Shown here piece after piece: positions 51,709 through 58,817 of a stretch of 64,000 nucleotides of DNA; the stretch's first letter is position 1, and each line of letters begins with the position of its first letter. The DNA comes from Mycetocola manganoxydans (GTDB taxonomy: Bacteria; Actinomycetota; Actinomycetes; Actinomycetales; Microbacteriaceae). Location of the stretch: assembly GCF_003667545.1 (NCBI RefSeq), contig NZ_RCUV01000011.1, positions 35,398-99,397 on the forward strand. The letters are read 5' to 3'. Position numbers and translations under genes: made by a program. The notes under the pieces are model-generated. The model made no database searches. It was not told the DNA's origin and worked only from the letters and a program-made list of their open reading frames with translations.

Positions 51709-52979
51709 ATGGATTCCACGCTCAACCCCAACGCGCACATCGCCGACTTCGCCCGCTTCATCGAAGCCAGCCCGTCGTCGTACCACGCGGCCGCCGAAGT
51801 GGCCCGGCGGCTCGACGAGGCGGGGTATGCCGCGCTGAGCGAGACCGACGAGTGGCCAACCGGGGCCGGGCGACACTATGTCGTGCGCGACGGTGCGGTT
51901 GTGGCGTGGAGCCAGCCGGAGGCATCCGGCCCGACGACTCCGTTCCGGATCCTCGGGGCGCACACTGACTCACCCGGGTTCAAGCTCAAGCCGAAGCCGA
52001 CGATCACCTCGCACGGCTGGCTGCAGGCAGGCGTCGAAGTGTACGGCGGGCCGCTGCTCAACTCGTGGCTCGACCGTGAACTCGAGCTCGCCGGCCGCCT
52101 CGTCACCCGCGACGGCGACGAGTATCTCGTGCGCACCGGGCCGTTCCTGCGGATCCCGCAGCTCGCGATCCACCTCGACCGCGACGCCAACAGCGGGTTG
52201 ACGCTCGACCGGCAGCGGCACACGGTGCCGGTGTTCGGCGTGGGTGGTTCGGCCGATCTCGTCGGCCACCTCGCCTCGCTCGCCGGGATCGACGGTGCCG
52301 ACGTCGCCGGCTACGACATCCTCACCGCCGACACCCAGGCCCCGGCACGATTCGGCATCGACGGCGACCTGTTCGCGGCCGGGCGCATGGACAACCTGTC
52401 CTCCGTCTACGCCGGCCTCGCCGCGCTGCTCAGCGCCCCCGACGCCGACCACATCAACGTTCTCGCTGCGTTCGACCACGAGGAACTGGGATCGGAGTCA
52501 CGTTCCGGTGCGTCTGGCCCCATGCTCGACGACATCCTCTCGAGGATCGCGGCCGGGCTCGGAGCATCCGTCTCGCAGAAGCTGCAGGCGTACGCCGACT
52601 CCTGGTGCCTCTCCGCGGACGCGGGGCACTCGGTGCACCCCAACTACCCCGAGAAGCACGACCCCGCGAACCACCCCGTCATGGGCTCGGGCCCGCTGCT
52701 CAAGATCAACGGAACCAGCGCTACGCGACGGATGCCGTCGGCGCGGCGCTCTGGGAACGCGCGTGTGCGTCGGCTGAGGTTCCGTACCAGGAGTTCGTGT
52801 CGAACAACACGGTGCCGTGCGGCTCGACTATCGGGCCGCTGACGGCGACGCGGCTCGGGATCCGCGTGGTGGACGTCGGGGTGCCGCTGCTGTCGATGCA
52901 TTCGGCGCGCGAACTGGCCCATGTGGACGACCTCGTGGGCCTGTCGCGGGCGATCGGCGCGTTCTTCGCGGGGGCGTGA
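51709..52979 (+). pseudogene. M18-family aminopeptidase, frameshifted
   Basis: Zinc aminopeptidase releasing N-terminal (acidic) residues. The first frame encodes residues about 1-335 with metal-site motifs GAHTDSPGFKL, GRMDNLSSVYAG and DHEELGSESRSGASGP, then GPLLKIN. After 52713 the family sequence continues in another frame (QRYATDAVGAALWERA, CGSTIGPLTATRLGIRVVDV, MHSARELAHVDDLV) to 52979. One missing A in GGAAACCAG (seen as GGAACCAG) explains the shift. Unshifted translation ends at 52842 and lacks the last histidine ligand (MHSAREL), so the product would be dead. It may be a true mutation, a sequencing error or a real recoding event. The start may also be ATG 51700. Confidence 0.88.
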
Positions 52980-53005
52980 AGCCCCCGCGCCGCCCTTCCC
53001 CTGCA

Positions 53006-53070
53006 TTCGGGCGGTAAATCGTGGGGTCCATCGTCTATACGCGGACGGACCCCACGATTCACCGCCCGAA
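53006..53070. repeat. Family A palindrome, copy 3 (65 bp)
   Basis: The best-preserved copy: 23 of 24 arm positions pair, around a 17-base loop ATCGTCTATACGCGGAC. It lies between convergent genes and could serve as a terminator here. Confidence 0.9.
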
Positions 53071-53088
53071 AAGTTCGCGGCCTAGCGT

Positions 53089-53457
53089 TCAGGGCGCCCG
53101 CCGCTCCAGCCGTGCCTCCAGTTCGGCCCGATCCGCGAGGAACCACACGTGGTCGCCGCGGTTCGACTCCCAGACGAAGTCCCGCAGGGCACCACTTGCC
53201 TCGACGTGAGCGGCGATGTCGCCGAGGATCGCGAGGGTGATCCGGTAGTTCACGAGCTTCTGTGCAACCTCACCGGCGAGCCCGGAGCTCAGGCGGAAGA
53301 ACCCCGCATCGAGGCGGGAGGCAGGGATCGCGACAACCGTTGCTTCGTGCCCCCAGGCATCCCCGATGAGGTCGTTCGCCTGATCGGGTCGCGCGATGAG
53401 CGGGCCGTCTCCGTCGAGGAGCAGCACGCGGGTGCCGGTGAAATCGAGAGCTTCCAT
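53089..53457 (-). CDS. DUF4180 protein
   Basis: 122 residues. Recognised by FFRLSSGLAGEVAQKLVNYR (about 53-72), then ITLAILGDIAAHVEASGALR and DFVWESNRG, features of DUF4180, a small family of unknown role often beside transcription regulators. On the minus strand TAGCCT (53464-53469) lies exactly six bases before the ATG, so the message is probably leaderless. Confidence 0.85.
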   Translation of the reverse strand: MEALDFTGTRVLLLDGDGPLIARPDQANDLIGDAWGHEATVVAIPASRLDAGFFRLSSGLAGEVAQKLVNYRITLAILGDIAAHVEASGALRDFVWESNRGDHVWFLADRAELEARLERRAP

Positions 53458-53463
53458 GGCGAC

Positions 53464-53469
53464 AGGCTA
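53464..53469 (-). promoter_or_regulatory. -10-like hexamer of the DUF4180 gene (leaderless type)
   Basis: TAGCCT on the minus strand, six bases before ATG 53457. Confidence 0.45.
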
Positions 53470-53550
53470 GAGCCGCGCGACCGCGGCCGCACCCGTGTTA
53501 CGCCGGCAGGCCCGAACCGCAAGCCCGGGCCTGTGCACAGGTCGGCTGCC

Positions 53551-53556
53551 TAGGCT
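53551..53556 (+). promoter_or_regulatory. -10-like hexamer (leaderless type)
   Basis: TAGGCT lies six bases before ATG 53563. Confidence 0.5.
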
Positions 53557-53562
53557 GGGCCT

Positions 53563-54603
53563 ATGACCACGGAATCCGCCACCGAGCAGAGCACGCCAGG
53601 AAGCTACGTCGAACCGGGCGAGGAATACACCCGCGACACGAACTACATCGAGGACCGCATCACGCGCGATGGCCGCGACGGCTGGCCCGTCGAAGCCGGC
53701 CGGTATCGCCTCGTCGCGGCGCGCGCGTGCCCCTGGGCGAACCGCACGGCGATCGTCCGCCGGCTGCTCGGACTCGAGGATGCCATCTCGCTCGGCATGC
53801 CCGGTCCCACCCATGACGCCCGCAGCTGGACCTTCGACCTCGACGAGGGCGGGGTTGACCCCGTGCTCGGGATCCACCACCTGCAGGATGCGTACTTCCG
53901 CCGTTTCGCGGACTACCCGCGGGGCATCACCGTTCCCGCTGTCGTGGAGGTGGCATCCGGGAAGGTGGTCACCAATAACTTCCCTCAGATCACGCTGGAT
54001 TTCGAGACCGAGTGGACCGAGCACCACCGAGACGGCGCCCCCGACCTCTACCCGGAGCACCTCAGGGCCGAGATCGATGAGGTCAACGACCTGATCTTCC
54101 GCGACGTGAACAATGGCGTGTACCGCGCAGGGTTCGCTGGGTCCCAGGAGTCGTACGAGAAGGCGTACACCCGCCTGTTCGACCGGCTCGACTGGCTCGA
54201 GGAGCGGCTGACCACCCAGCGCTACCTCGTGGGTGACACGATCACCGAGGCGGACATCCGCCTCTTCACGACCCTCGCCCGCTTCGACGCGGTCTACCAC
54301 GGGCACTTCAAGTGCAATCGCAACAAGCTCACCGAGATGCCGGTGCTCTGGGCATACGCGCGCGACCTGTTCCAGACGCCGGGCTTCGGCGACACGACCG
54401 ACTTCGTGCAGATCAAGCAGCACTATTACATCGTGCACTCCGACATCAATCCGACCGGGATCGTTCCCGCCGGTCCGGATGCCTCCGGCTGGCTCACCGA
54501 GCACGGCCGCGAGTCGCTCGGTGGTCGTCCCTTTGGTGAGGGCACCCCGCCGGGTCCGCCGCTCGAGTCGGAGCGCGTGCCTGCCGGGCACGGCGCCGAG
54601 TAG
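53563..54603 (+). CDS. Glutathionyl/mycothiolyl-hydroquinone reductase-like GST (ECM4/YqjG family)
   Basis: 346 residues. Thioredoxin-like N-terminal domain with the active-site cysteine C56 in RACPWANR, and family segments TVPAVVEVASGKVVTNNFPQ, FRDVNNGVYRAGFA, ITEADIRLF and FKCNRNKL. Family enzymes remove thiol adducts from quinones; in actinobacteria mycothiol is the likely thiol. ATG 53563 follows TAGGCT at leaderless distance. The Pro-rich tail (about 320-346) is extra. Confidence 0.93.
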   Translation: MTTESATEQSTPGSYVEPGEEYTRDTNYIEDRITRDGRDGWPVEAGRYRLVAARACPWANRTAIVRRLLGLEDAISLGMPGPTHDARSWTFDLDEGGVDPVLGIHHLQDAYFRRFADYPRGITVPAVVEVASGKVVTNNFPQITLDFETEWTEHHRDGAPDLYPEHLRAEIDEVNDLIFRDVNNGVYRAGFAGSQESYEKAYTRLFDRLDWLEERLTTQRYLVGDTITEADIRLFTTLARFDAVYHGHFKCNRNKLTEMPVLWAYARDLFQTPGFGDTTDFVQIKQHYYIVHSDINPTGIVPAGPDASGWLTEHGRESLGGRPFGEGTPPGPPLESERVPAGHGAE

Positions 54604-54648
54604 ATCGCGGCGGGACGGCGCCTGCCGGTCGCGGTCCTGTGCCGCGTT

Positions 54649-54708
54649 TTCACTCGTTGCGGACGGGTTCACTCGGTACGCCGAGTGTATCCGTCCGCAG
54701 TGAGTGAA
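54649..54708. repeat. Family C element, copy 6 (60 bp)
   Basis: TTCACTCGTTGCGGACGG, inner perfect stem CACTCGG-TACG-CCGAGTG, then CCGTCCGCAGTGAGTGAA. This is the clearest copy. Confidence 0.92.
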
Positions 54709-54788
54709 TTCGTGCGCGTGGGGCGGATGCCGTCGCGTCGCGTGCGGAGCGGCATCCGTTCGCGTGTCGGGCCCCGCTGTGCCGCGTT

Positions 54789-54848
54789 TTCACCCGTTGC
54801 GGACGGATCCACTCGGTACGCCGGGTGTATTCGTCCGGAGTGAGTGAA
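54789..54848. repeat. Family C element, copy 7 (60 bp)
   Basis: TTCACCCGTTGCGGACGG to CGTCCGGAGTGAGTGAA; the preceding GCCGCGT is shared with copy 6. Confidence 0.92.
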
Positions 54849-54863
54849 CCGGCGCACGAACCC

Positions 54864-54892
54864 TTGCATCTATAAGTACGCGCTGATATGTT
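54864..54892 (+). promoter_or_regulatory. Promoter of the SRPBCC-ArsR operon (leaderless)
   Basis: TTGCAT and TATGTT are separated by 17 bases, and TATGTT ends six bases before ATG 54899. The spacer TATAAGTACGCGCTGATA is AT-richer and may hold the ArsR operator. Confidence 0.65.
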
Positions 54893-54898
54893 AGGGCC

Positions 54899-55570
54899 AT
54901 GGACACCAACATCACACAACTCCACGCAGTCACCGACGCCCAAATTCCGGCGGTCCACCGCACCGTCAGCAAGCGCGAGGTCGGCGGCGACGACGCGCGC
55001 GTCGTGATGCTCACCCAGACCTACCCGTCTGCGCAGGCGGAGGTCTGGAACGCCATCACCACCCAGGACCGCATCTCGCGCTGGCTCGGCCCGATCTCGG
55101 GCGACTTCCGGCTCGGCGGCCGCTACCAGATCGAAGGCAACGCCGGCGGTGAAGTGCTCGAATGTGCCGAGTCCGACCGCATCCACATCACGTGGGAATT
55201 CGGCGGCGACGTCAGCTGGGTCACCGCGACGCTCACGAGCGGCGGAGAGAACGAGACCACCGTCGAGATCGAGCACGTCGCCCACGTCAGCGACGAGGAC
55301 TGGAAGATGTTCGGCCCGAGCGCCGTGGGAATCGGCTGGGATTCCATCCTCCTCGGCCTCACCCTCCACCTCGGCTCGGGCGCGAGCCTGAAACCCGAAG
55401 AGGCGGCCGCGTGGATGGAGTCGGAAGACGGCATCCGATTCATGACCCGCAGCAACGACGGATGGCGCGAAGCCAACATCGACGCCGGTGAAAGCGAAGC
55501 GGATGCCACGGCGGCGGCCGCGCGCTGCCTCGCCGCGTACATGGGAGTGGAATCGGGCCCGGACGCCTAG
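54899..55570 (+). CDS. SRPBCC (AHSA1-like) protein
   Basis: 223 residues with a START/Bet v1-type fold: YPSAQAEVWNAITTQDRISR, WLGPISGDFRLGGRYQIEGN and VTATLTSGGENETTVEIEH. These bind small hydrophobic ligands. An ArsR regulator starts in its stop codon, a well-known pair. The promoter arrangement shows a leaderless start. Confidence 0.9.
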   Translation: MDTNITQLHAVTDAQIPAVHRTVSKREVGGDDARVVMLTQTYPSAQAEVWNAITTQDRISRWLGPISGDFRLGGRYQIEGNAGGEVLECAESDRIHITWEFGGDVSWVTATLTSGGENETTVEIEHVAHVSDEDWKMFGPSAVGIGWDSILLGLTLHLGSGASLKPEEAAAWMESEDGIRFMTRSNDGWREANIDAGESEADATAAAARCLAAYMGVESGPDA

Positions 55571-55893
55571 TGCACGCCTTCGACATCCTCGGGGATCCTG
55601 TTCGGCGCCGGATCCTGGAACTCCTCGCCGGGGGCGAGCTGCCCGCCGGCTCGATCGTCGACGCGATCGCTGACGAGTTCGGGATCAGCCAGCCCGCTGT
55701 CTCGCAGCACCTCAAAGTACTGCGCGAGAGCGGGTTCGCGACCTCCCGCAGCGAGGGCCGTCGGCGGATCTACGCCGTCGAGGCCGAACCGCTGCAGGAG
55801 GTTGATGAGTGGCTGGCCCACTTCCGTGGCTTCTGGACGCAGCGCCTCGACGCCCTCGGCACGGAGCTGATGCGCGGCAAGCGCTCGGGCTGA
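55570..55893 (+). CDS. ArsR-family regulator
   Basis: 107 residues. Winged helix with HAFDILGDPVRRRILELLAG and the recognition helix FGISQPAVSQHLKVLRESGF. No metal-binding CxC motif, so it is of the non-metal class that accompanies AHSA1-like proteins. GTG 55570 overlaps the SRPBCC stop by one base. It likely represses its own operon. Confidence 0.92.
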   Translation: MHAFDILGDPVRRRILELLAGGELPAGSIVDAIADEFGISQPAVSQHLKVLRESGFATSRSEGRRRIYAVEAEPLQEVDEWLAHFRGFWTQRLDALGTELMRGKRSG

Positions 55894-55903
55894 CTGGCGC
55901 CGA

Positions 55904-56239
55904 TCAGCCGAACAGGTCGGCGATCCAGCTTTCCTTCTTGTTCCTGCGGTATCCGTCGCGATTGTTGTATCGGCGATCGTCGTCATCGTCCCGATCCCGG
56001 TCGCCGTCGTTCCAGTTCCAGGACGGACGCTCGCCGTACTGGGGTGCCCGCTGCTGCGCTGCCGGGGGGACCATCGGAGCGGCGGGTGCGTTCTTGGCCA
56101 GGTCGTTCTCGGCGCGCTCGATGATCTTGTCGAGCTCCCCGCGGTCGAGCCACACGCCACGGCATTCGGGGCAGTAGTCGATCTCGACGCCGCTGCGTTC
56201 GCTCATGACGAGGGTGGTTGAGTCAGTCGGGCACTTCAT
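55904..56239 (-). CDS. zf-TFIIB-type zinc-ribbon protein
   Basis: 111 residues. N-terminal ribbon C3-P..., C23-P-E-C26 followed by RGVWLDRGELDKII, typical of zf-TFIIB; position 6 is aspartate instead of the usual fourth cysteine. A proline-rich then Asp/Arg/Tyr-rich tail ends in KESWIADLFG. GGAGG lies six bases before ATG 56239, so the longer TTG start is unlikely. Function unknown. Confidence 0.85.
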   Translation of the reverse strand: MKCPTDSTTLVMSERSGVEIDYCPECRGVWLDRGELDKIIERAENDLAKNAPAAPMVPPAAQQRAPQYGERPSWNWNDGDRDRDDDDDRRYNNRDGYRRNKKESWIADLFG

Positions 56240-56357
56240 GTTGTCCTCCAAGACGACGGTTGCCGGATCATCCTAGGCAAGCCGCTCCCGCTGAGCCTGA
56301 GAATTCACGTCGGGCAGGGTCGGGACACCGCCGCCGTCCCGCGCCGGCACACAAGCG

Positions 56358-56840
56358 CTAGTTCCTGAGCGCGCCCTCGATGACCGAAATGACCTCGGGG
56401 GCATCCGGAACGGTGGTCGGCCGGAACCGGTGCACCTCATCGTCTGGCGTGATCACGAACTTTTCGAAGTTCCATTTGATCTTGCCCGCCTTGCCACCGG
56501 CATCCGGGGTCTTGGTCAGTTCGTCGTAGAGCGGGTGAGCGTTCTTGCCGTTGACCTTGGTCTTCTCGAACAGCGGGAAGGTCACGCCGTGGTTGATGCG
56601 GCAGGTCTCTTCGATCGACTCGCCCTCGCCCGGCTCCTGGAAGAACTGGTTGCTCGGAAAACCGAGCACGATGAAACCGCGGTCGCGGTACTTCTGGTAC
56701 ATCGCCTCGAGGGTGTCGTACTGCGGCGCGAGCCCACACTTCGATGCGACGTTGACGACGAGGACCACTTTGTCCTGGTGCTCGGCGAGGGTCGTGGTGG
56801 ATCCGGAAATCGTGGTCAAAGGAATGTCGCGAAGGCTCAT
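56358..56840 (-). CDS. Glutathione peroxidase-family thiol peroxidase
   Basis: 160 residues. Peroxidatic C35 in VASKCGLAPQY, catalytic Q65 in FPSNQF with QEPG following, and W123-N124 in IKWNFEKF. Such cysteine-type bacterial enzymes usually take electrons from thioredoxin and reduce hydroperoxides. ATG 56840 gives the usual family length; the frame is open upstream but does not fit the family. Confidence 0.94.
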   Translation of the reverse strand: MSLRDIPLTTISGSTTTLAEHQDKVVLVVNVASKCGLAPQYDTLEAMYQKYRDRGFIVLGFPSNQFFQEPGEGESIEETCRINHGVTFPLFEKTKVNGKNAHPLYDELTKTPDAGGKAGKIKWNFEKFVITPDDEVHRFRPTTVPDAPEVISVIEGALRN

Positions 56841-56948
56841 GGTCGCGACACTATCGACGGATGCTGTGCGGCCGCCGCAAACTTGCACTCTCCCGTTTCG
56901 CGTGTCCCGCCACCCCATCTCCGGCGTGGGCTGGGCGTCGGGCGAATC

Positions 56949-56954
56949 TAGGAT
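56949..56954 (+). promoter_or_regulatory. -10-like hexamer (leaderless type)
   Basis: TAGGAT lies six bases before ATG 56961. The intervening GAGGGG is too close to act as a normal ribosome site. Confidence 0.5.
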
Positions 56955-56960
56955 GAGGGG

Positions 56961-57686
56961 ATGCCAGCTCCCGTCATCCTCGTGCACGGCCTCCGTACCT
57001 CCGCGACCCTGTTCCGGGCGCAGGTCCAGGAGCTCACGCGGCTCGGAATCCCGGCGGATGCCATCGACCTGCCCGGTCACGGCCGCAGGCTCGAGGAGCG
57101 TTTCACGCTCGATGCCGCACTGACGTCGATCGACGATGCGGTGACGCGAGCGGAAGCATCCGGTTCGAAGCCGTATCTGGTCGGATTCTCACTCGGTGGA
57201 TACCTCGCGATCGAATGGGTCGCACGCAACCCCGGCCGGGTCGCCGGTTTGCTCGCCGCGGCGTGCGCGACCGTGCCGCACCCGGTCGTGATGCACACCT
57301 GGCGGGGGATCGCGAAGGTGATCCACAGATTTCCGGATCGCGGCCGGGCGCTCAACGACTTCGCGGTGCGCCTGCTCGTGCCCGAGCCCGGCGCGACCGA
57401 CGTGATCGCCGGGGGAGTTGCCCTCGAGGTCATGGACGACGTGCTGCTGTCACTGCTGACGCTGCGTCCCGTCGAGCGCCTCCGCGAGATCGAGGAGCCC
57501 GTGCTCTTCGTCAACGGCAAGCTCGACCACGTGCGTGCGCACGCCCGTCGCTACCTTGCTGCAACGCGCAACGCCCGGCTCGTGACGATCCCCGGTGCGA
57601 GCCACATGGTGAGCGTGGTGCGACCGGTGCAGTTCACCGAGGCCCTGCTCGAGGGTTACCGCGAGGCGACGGGCGCGCCCGCCTGA
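56961..57686 (+). CDS. Alpha/beta hydrolase
   Basis: 241 residues. Oxyanion region VHGLRTSATLFR (about 8-19), nucleophile S77 in VGFSLGGYLA, acid probably in NGKLDHV (about 187-193), and histidine in GASHMVSVVRP (about 215). The substrate cannot be told. Probably leaderless. Confidence 0.9.
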   Translation: MPAPVILVHGLRTSATLFRAQVQELTRLGIPADAIDLPGHGRRLEERFTLDAALTSIDDAVTRAEASGSKPYLVGFSLGGYLAIEWVARNPGRVAGLLAAACATVPHPVVMHTWRGIAKVIHRFPDRGRALNDFAVRLLVPEPGATDVIAGGVALEVMDDVLLSLLTLRPVERLREIEEPVLFVNGKLDHVRAHARRYLAATRNARLVTIPGASHMVSVVRPVQFTEALLEGYREATGAPA

Positions 57687-57688
57687 CC

Positions 57689-57748
57689 GCGAGTTGCCCA
57701 CTCTCGCGGGTGCACGGCGCTCCGCACCCGCCAAGGTGGGCAACTCGC
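57689..57748. repeat. Family B palindrome, copy 4 (60 bp)
   Basis: GCGAGTTGCCCAC to GTGGGCAACTCGC with inner GCGGGT/ACCCGC stem, between convergent genes. It begins right at the stop of the hydrolase gene. Confidence 0.88.
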
Positions 57749-57761
57749 GAAGCGGATGCCG

Positions 57762-58817
57762 CTACTTGCGACCCGACGACGGACCCCGCGTCGCGAACCG
57801 CTGCTGCAGCAGGACGGCGACCACGATGATGAGACCCTTCGCGATGGCCTGCACCGACGTGTCGAGGTTGTTCTGCGTGAACACGTTGATGAGCGTCGCG
57901 AAGATCAGCACGCCGAGGACGGTGCCCACGATCGTTCCGCGACCACCGCTGAGCAGCGTGCCACCGACGACGACCGCGGCGATGACATCCAGCTCCACGA
58001 GCGTGCCGTGCGTCGACGTTCCCGCCGTTGTGCGCCCGAGCATCATGACCGCGGCGATTCCGGCGGTCAGGCCGGAGAGCGTGTAGACGTAGACGAGGTG
58101 GCGTTTGACGTTGATGCCGGCGAGGCGGGATGCTTCGGCGTTGCCACCGATCGCGACCGTGCGTCTGCCGAACGTCGTACGGTTCAGCAGGAACCAGCCG
58201 GCGATGGCGACCACGGCGAAGATCCAGATCAGCACGGGGACGCCAAGGACGTTTGCACGCACGATGTCGAGGAACTCGTTGTTCGCGACGATCTGCGTCC
58301 GCCGGCCAGAGATGAGCTCGGCGAGTCCACGTGCGCCGACGAGCATCGCGAGGGTTGCCATGAACGCGACCACCCGGCCGTAGGCGATGATCATGCCGTT
58401 GACGAAGCCGGCGGCGGCGCCGACGAGAAGGGCGATCACGATCATGAGCAGCCAGGAGAATTGCGCCGACGCCAGCTGCACGGCACTGAGACTCGCGACG
58501 ACGGTCGCGAGGCCCATCACCGATCCCACCGACAGGTCGATGCCGCCCGTGGTGATCACAAAGGTCATGCCGATCGAGATCACACCGACGATCGAGGCGT
58601 AACGGATGATCGTGAGCACGTTGTTGATGTCGGCGAACCGGTCACCCGCGGTGACGGTTCCGATGATGATCAACACCAGCAGTGCGATCACGAGGCCGAG
58701 GTTACGGCCGGCCGACCCGCCGAGGAAGCGCTTCAGGGCGCTGGGCCGATCGGACTGCTGTGACGCACCCGGAAGCGGCTCGGCATCCGTGAGGATCGTG
58801 GTTTTCTGCTCGCTCAC
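57762..58817 (-). CDS. Ribose-type ABC transporter permease (RbsC-like)
   Basis: 351 residues with eight to ten membrane helices and the family segments GGIDLSVGSVMGLATVVAS and AIGGNAEASRLAGINV, then GTLLSGGRGTIVGTVLG. It carries sugars into the cell with the ATPase encoded upstream; start and stop overlap by 4 bp. The binding protein is encoded divergently at 60503. Confidence 0.94.
   Translation of the reverse strand: MSEQKTTILTDAEPLPGASQQSDRPSALKRFLGGSAGRNLGLVIALLVLIIIGTVTAGDRFADINNVLTIIRYASIVGVISIGMTFVITTGGIDLSVGSVMGLATVVASLSAVQLASAQFSWLLMIVIALLVGAAAGFVNGMIIAYGRVVAFMATLAMLVGARGLAELISGRRTQIVANNEFLDIVRANVLGVPVLIWIFAVVAIAGWFLLNRTTFGRRTVAIGGNAEASRLAGINVKRHLVYVYTLSGLTAGIAAVMMLGRTTAGTSTHGTLVELDVIAAVVVGGTLLSGGRGTIVGTVLGVLIFATLINVFTQNNLDTSVQAIAKGLIIVVAVLLQQRFATRGPSSGRK

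Larger units (their letters stand above)
54604..54898. other. Intergenic region with two family C elements
   Basis: 295 bp. Family C copies 6 and 7 start 140 bp apart in the same orientation, with a GCGGATGCCG...CGGCATCCG stem between them (about 54723-54759). The promoter of the SRPBCC gene follows at 54864. Confidence 0.8.

Noticed and set aside
30882..54848. Family C elements as integron attC sites
   Set aside because: Length is right, but the expected RYYYAAC/GTTRRRY boxes and extrahelical bases are not seen, and no gene-cassette order or integrase is present.
1881..57748. All palindromes as ordinary terminators
   Set aside because: Several lie in divergent gaps upstream of two genes, sequences are conserved beyond what a stem needs, and real terminators with unrelated sequences (16754, 29740, 40179, 61553) exist beside them.
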